NCBI GenBank assembly: GCA_947646015.1
Contig: CANSEY010000013.1
Coordinates: 1 to 64,000 of the forward strand
DNA from: an uncultured Bacteroides sp.
GTDB lineage: Bacteria > Bacteroidota > Bacteroidia > Bacteroidales > Bacteroidaceae
Length of the DNA: 64,000 nt
Direction of reading: 5' to 3'
A program made the translations under genes and the position numbers. The notes beneath the pieces were generated by a model that was not told where the DNA came from, did not search any database, and saw only the letters and a program-made list of their open reading frames with translations. Positions 60,368 through 64,000 of this stretch are shown piece after piece. Every line of letters begins with the position of its first letter. The stretch's first letter is position 1.

Positions 60368-61652
60368 CGACGCTAACACATTGAAAAAGAGGCAGGAAAT
60401 CAAGAAATACTTGGTTTATGCCGGGATGTTCCTGCTGTTCATCGGCTGCATGTGGTGGATTTTCGCCCCGTCGAAAGAGGACAGGCAGGAAGAAACTAAG
60501 AAAGCAGGTTTCAACACCGAACTGCCCGACCCGAGGGGTGCGGGCATAGAGGGCGACAAGATTGCCGCCTACGAGCAGGCTGACATGAGGCGCAGGCAGG
60601 AAGAGAAGATGCGCACGCTGGAAGACTTCTCTTCCCTTGCCGACGAAAAAAGGCAGGAGAATCCGCAGGCTGTGGCTGTGGAGATTGTGCCGGATTCGGA
60701 GTATAAGGGTGGCGGCACATCCTATCGTGGCGGTGGAAATCGCGGCAATGCCTTTGCATCCTCCGCCTCCGCCTATAACGACATCAACGCCACTTTGGGC
60801 AGTTTCTACCAAGAGCCGGAGGAAGACCCCGAAAAGGAGGCGTTGAAAGCCGAGGTGGAGCAGCTGAAGCAGGCAGCCGCCGTACAGCAGCCCGCGCAGA
60901 TGACTTACGAGGAGCAGGTGGCCCTGTTGGAGAAATCCTACGAGTTTGCCGCCAAGTACACGCCGGGAGGTGGCGGTGCAAATACCGGAAAGCAGGCGGG
61001 GAACGAGGCGGTCACGCGGAACGGGAAGGCGAAAGCCGTTCCCGTGGGGCTGGTTTCCACTCCGGTGGTATCGTCCCTGCCGCAGCCCGTCAGCGATTCC
61101 GTGCTGTTTGCAAGGCTGTCGCAACCGGGGCGGTTTCATACGGCAATCGGGAACACGGAAGCCGGGAGCATGAGGAATACCGTCCGTGCCTGTATCCACG
61201 GCGACCAGACCGTCATCAGCGGACAGGGAGTGAGGATGCGCCTGCTGGAACCGATGCGTGTCTGGAAGCATGTCCTTCCGAAAAACACCCTGCTCACGGG
61301 AGAGAGCCGCATACAGGGAGAGCGGCTCAATATCGGGATTGTGCAGGTGGAATATGACGGTATCATCATTCCGGTGGAACTCACCGTGTATGACAACGAC
61401 GGACAGGACGGAATCTTCATTCCCGGGTCTATGGAAGCGAGCGCGGTCAAGGAGGTGGCGGCCAACATGGGACAGAACCTCGGCACGAGCATCTCCATCA
61501 CCAACCAGTCGGCCAAGGACCAGCTGCTCTCCGAACTCGGGCGCGGAGCCATCCAGGGAGTGTCGCAGTACATCTCCAAGAAACTACGCGAGGAGAAGGT
61601 ACACCTCAAGTCCGGCCATACCCTGATGCTTTATCAGAATGACAATCAATAA
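60360..61652 (+). CDS. traM: Conjugative transfer protein TraM (VirB10-like)
   Basis: The start is the ATG at 60360 (MSNDANTLKKRQ), giving 430 residues. One membrane helix (YLVYAGMFLLFIGCMWWIF) is followed by a long Gly/Glu/Gln-rich linker and a C-terminal beta domain (TVRACIHGDQTVISGQGVRM, ELTVYDNDGQDGIFIPGSME). The layout is VirB10-like, spanning the envelope. The start is set by the ATGA overlap with traL. Confidence 0.9.
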   Translation: MSNDANTLKKRQEIKKYLVYAGMFLLFIGCMWWIFAPSKEDRQEETKKAGFNTELPDPRGAGIEGDKIAAYEQADMRRRQEEKMRTLEDFSSLADEKRQENPQAVAVEIVPDSEYKGGGTSYRGGGNRGNAFASSASAYNDINATLGSFYQEPEEDPEKEALKAEVEQLKQAAAVQQPAQMTYEEQVALLEKSYEFAAKYTPGGGGANTGKQAGNEAVTRNGKAKAVPVGLVSTPVVSSLPQPVSDSVLFARLSQPGRFHTAIGNTEAGSMRNTVRACIHGDQTVISGQGVRMRLLEPMRVWKHVLPKNTLLTGESRIQGERLNIGIVQVEYDGIIIPVELTVYDNDGQDGIFIPGSMEASAVKEVAANMGQNLGTSISITNQSAKDQLLSELGRGAIQGVSQYISKKLREEKVHLKSGHTLMLYQNDNQ

Positions 61653-61673
61653 CCCAATTAAAATTCAAAGAAC

Positions 61674-62654
61674 ATGAAACAGATTTTTGTAATGCTTGCC
61701 CTTATGACGGGCGCAGTGAGTGCTTTCGCACAGAATGCCGGTGATTCAACGGCAACAGTTACCAACGGTGTCACACTGACGGCGGATGTATATCCGCGGC
61801 AGGAGGACGGCGACCTCTATCACGGCCTTACCAGGAAACTGACCTTTGACCGCATGATACCGCCATACGGTCTGGAAGTGACTTATGACAAGACGACGCA
61901 TATCATCTTCCCCTCAGCGGTGCGGTATGTGGACCTCGGCTCTGCCAACCTTATAGCAGGCAAGGCGGACGGTGCGGAGAATGTTATCCGCGTGAAGGCC
62001 ACGGTTAAAAATTTCCGTGACGAGACGAATATGTCGGTCATCACCGAAAGCGGCAGTTTTTACACCTTCAATGTCAAATATTCTGATGAGCCGCTATTGC
62101 TCAATGTGGAGATGAAAGACTTTATCCATGACGGCAGCAAGGTGAACCGTCCGAACAACGCCCTTGACATCTATTTGCAGGAGTTGGGTTGCGAATCGCC
62201 CAAACTCGTGCAGTTGATTAACAGGAGCATCCACAAGGAGAACAGACGCCATGTCAAGCATATCGGAAGCAAGGCTTTCGGCATCCAATACCTCTTGCGC
62301 GGGCTTTATACCCATAACGGGCTGCTCTATTTCCACACGCAGATCAGGAACTCGTCCAATGTGCCTTTCGAGGTGGATTTCGTGACTTTCAAAATCGTGG
62401 ATAAGAAGGTGATGAAGCGTACAGCCATTCAGGAGAATATTATTTTTCCTCTCAGGGCTTACAACTATGCCACTGTGGTTGCAGGAAACAAGGAGGAACG
62501 CACCGTATTTGCGTTTGACAAGTTCACCATCCCTGCCGACAAGGTATTGGTGGTGGAACTGAACGAGAAAAGCGGCGGACGCCATCAGTCCTTCACCGTG
62601 GAGGGTGAGGACATCGTGAGAGCTAAAGTCATCAATAAACTTAAAGTGAAATAG
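61674..62654 (+). CDS. traN: Conjugative transfer protein TraN (DUF4138, VirB9-like)
   Basis: The product has 326 residues with a signal ending AFAQNAG. It includes LTRKLTFDRMIPPYGLEVTY, THIIFPSAVRYVDLGSANLI and a C-terminal beta part with FEVDFVTFKIVDKKVMKR. The pattern fits DUF4138/TraN, the outer-membrane-associated partner of TraM. It lies 21 bases after traM and 2 before traO. Confidence 0.9.
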   Translation: MKQIFVMLALMTGAVSAFAQNAGDSTATVTNGVTLTADVYPRQEDGDLYHGLTRKLTFDRMIPPYGLEVTYDKTTHIIFPSAVRYVDLGSANLIAGKADGAENVIRVKATVKNFRDETNMSVITESGSFYTFNVKYSDEPLLLNVEMKDFIHDGSKVNRPNNALDIYLQELGCESPKLVQLINRSIHKENRRHVKHIGSKAFGIQYLLRGLYTHNGLLYFHTQIRNSSNVPFEVDFVTFKIVDKKVMKRTAIQENIIFPLRAYNYATVVAGNKEERTVFAFDKFTIPADKVLVVELNEKSGGRHQSFTVEGEDIVRAKVINKLKVK

Positions 62655-62656
62655 TT

Positions 62657-63229
62657 ATGCGTAAGGTAATTTATCTGTGTGTTGCAGTCGTATCGCTTGC
62701 CCTGTTTTCAGGGCAGGCATACGCCCAACGGTATCTTCCCGGAATGATGGGTGTGGAACTTCGTGGCGGTTTTGCGGGCGGTTCTAAAGGGCCTTTGAAT
62801 TATTATACCGGATTCGCGGTATCGGGATACACGAAGAAAGCCAACCGCTGGGTGGCAGGTGCGGAATACCTGCTGAAGAATTATGAGTATCGCACCATAT
62901 CCGTACCCCGTGCCCAGTTCACGGCAGAGGGAGGCTATTACCTGAAGTTCCTGTCCGACCCCTCAAAGACATTGTTCCTTTCCATCGGCGGTTCAGCCCT
63001 TATAGGATATGAGACGGTGAATTGGGGTGACAGGATGATGCACGACGGTTCAAGGCTTCTTGCCGGTGATGCCTTCCTCTACGGCGGTGCGCTCACTTTG
63101 GAGCTGGAAACCTACATTACCGACAGGATAGTCCTGCTTGCCAATGTGCGTGAGCGTGCCCTGTGGGGCAGTCCGTTAGGGGTGTTCACGACTCAGTTCG
63201 GGCTGGGCGTCAAGATAATCATCAATTAA
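62657..63229 (+). CDS. traO: Conjugative transfer protein TraO
   Basis: The product has 190 residues with a signal peptide ending YAQRYLPG. It contains MMGVELRGGFAGG, YYTGFAVSGYTKKANRWVAG and FGLGVKIIIN at the C-terminus, which suggests an outer-membrane beta-barrel. It matches TraO in order and size. Confidence 0.88.
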   Translation: MRKVIYLCVAVVSLALFSGQAYAQRYLPGMMGVELRGGFAGGSKGPLNYYTGFAVSGYTKKANRWVAGAEYLLKNYEYRTISVPRAQFTAEGGYYLKFLSDPSKTLFLSIGGSALIGYETVNWGDRMMHDGSRLLAGDAFLYGGALTLELETYITDRIVLLANVRERALWGSPLGVFTTQFGLGVKIIIN

Positions 63230-63235
63230 CTGCCA

Positions 63236-64000
63236 ATGCCCATGAACATGGAGGAAATAAGAGAAATCCCGATTACGGACTTTCTGGCGCGATTGGGACA
63301 CGAGCCGAAAAGACAGCGCGGGGATGAATGCCGGTATCTCGCCCCGTACCGCGAGGAACGGACTGCCTCGTTTCAGGTGAACATCCGCAAGAATGTCTGG
63401 CACGACTTCGGGACCGGACGGGGCGGTGATATATTCACCCTTGCAGGGGAACTGACAGACAGCCGTGATTTCAAGGAACAGGTGGATTTCATCACAAGGA
63501 TTTATGGCGGTCTGGCCCCGGAAAGAAAGACGGTTTTCCGTCCCAAAGAGAACGGCAAGGATAATCCCGATAAAAAGGAATGCTTGACGGATATCCGTTT
63601 CGGACCGCTGTACAACAAGGTTTTGCTCCGCTATCTGGAAGAACGGGGCATTTGCCGCGGTGTGGCATTGCCGAACTGCGAGGAGGCAAGGTACACCTTG
63701 CATGGCAAGCGGTATTTCGCCATCGGTTTCCGAAATCTCAGCGGCGGATACGAGTTGCGCAACCGCTTCTTCAAGGGAAGCCTGTCGCCAAAGGACATCT
63801 CGCTGATGGAAAACGGTTCGGATACCTGCAACCTGTTCGAGGGGTTCATCGACTACCTGTCGTGGATGGTTCTCGGTCTCGGGTGCGGTGACGACTACCT
63901 CGTGCTGAACTCGGTGGCTCTGTTGGAACGCTCGTATGGCTTTCTTGACAGGTACGGACATATCCGGTGCTATCTGGACCGGGACGAGGCGGGACGGAGA
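63236..64000 (+). CDS. traP: TraP-type DNA primase, N-terminal part
   Basis: The frame is open from the ATG at 63236 (MPMNMEEIREIP; ATGs at 63242 and 63248 are alternatives) to the window edge, 255 codons. A CHC2-like segment has ECRYLAPYREERTASFQVNI, KNVWHDFGTGRGGDIFTL. Only one of the zinc Cys positions is Cys, so metal binding may be altered. A TOPRIM-like stretch follows (CNLFEGFIDYLSWMVL, CYLDRDEAGRR). It should prime the complementary strand after transfer. The C-terminus is missing because of the window end. Confidence 0.85.
   Translation, partial: MPMNMEEIREIPITDFLARLGHEPKRQRGDECRYLAPYREERTASFQVNIRKNVWHDFGTGRGGDIFTLAGELTDSRDFKEQVDFITRIYGGLAPERKTVFRPKENGKDNPDKKECLTDIRFGPLYNKVLLRYLEERGICRGVALPNCEEARYTLHGKRYFAIGFRNLSGGYELRNRFFKGSLSPKDISLMENGSDTCNLFEGFIDYLSWMVLGLGCGDDYLVLNSVALLERSYGFLDRYGHIRCYLDRDEAGRR

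Overview
The window is Bacteroidales DNA, most likely Bacteroides, Phocaeicola or Parabacteroides. Evidence is the many lipoproteins with SCSxxDD-type lipoboxes, TAnnTTTG-type -7 promoter words, type V fimbrillin genes, an RteA/RteB-type two-component pair and a full set of CTnDOT-type tra genes. Bases 1 to about 4752 are AT-rich host chromosome. The rest is one integrative conjugative element (ICE) whose left end lies in a disrupted glutaminase-like gene and whose right end is beyond the window.

Layout. (1) 1-4752, host: the end of a discoidin-like gene, a Cys-rich lipoprotein, a small membrane protein, an O-antigen-ligase-like protein and the broken glutaminase-like gene. (2) 4753-9600, recombination module: two tandem tyrosine recombinases, three excisionase-like HTH proteins, a DHFR-like gene with a structured, terminator-bearing leader, and a cluster of DNA dyads. 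(3) 9609-21021, one minus-strand block: DUF3575 protein, Mfa2-like anchor, fimbrillin, two pilus-tip-type adhesins, a diversity-generating retroelement (DGR) remnant, and RteA/RteB regulators. A (GA)18 tract and a leader terminator precede it. (4) 21639-30791: PRTRC cassette, small proteins, topoisomerase III and DUF4099/DUF3945 proteins. (5) 31561-41886: cargo, comprising an AAA/DUF4143 ATPase, a DUF4120-type gene and an IS982-bounded composite transposon carrying a lipoprotein operon with a legumain-like C13 peptidase. (6) 41887-49350: small genes, then the mobC coupling-protein gene split by a group II intron, mobB relaxase and mobA. (7) 49351-64000: candidate oriT, the parA/DUF3408/DUF4122 operon, a DUF1273 gene, and traE to traP (traP runs off the end).

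Headline observation. The two tip adhesins share a nearly identical 684/685-nt 3' block. Inside it 14 codons differ (25 bases), and every difference is at codon position 1 or 2 of a codon ending in C or T, as expected from adenine mutagenesis of AAC/AAT template codons. The adjacent DGR machinery is broken. A short ORF joins what looks like the Avd N-terminus in frame to the thumb of a DGR reverse transcriptase. The catalytic half and the template repeat are gone, while the MutS-like accessory gene survives. The adhesins therefore look like frozen products of past diversification.

Other strong signals: four dispersed ~155-nt hairpins with covarying arms and a conserved apical loop, each 31-52 nt upstream of a minus-strand start codon; an 8.6-kb IS982 composite transposon with an 8-bp target duplication; and a 33-nt direct repeat (29 of 33 identical) upstream of both plus-strand transfer operons. 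All identifications come from reading sequence by eye; no database search or folding program was run.
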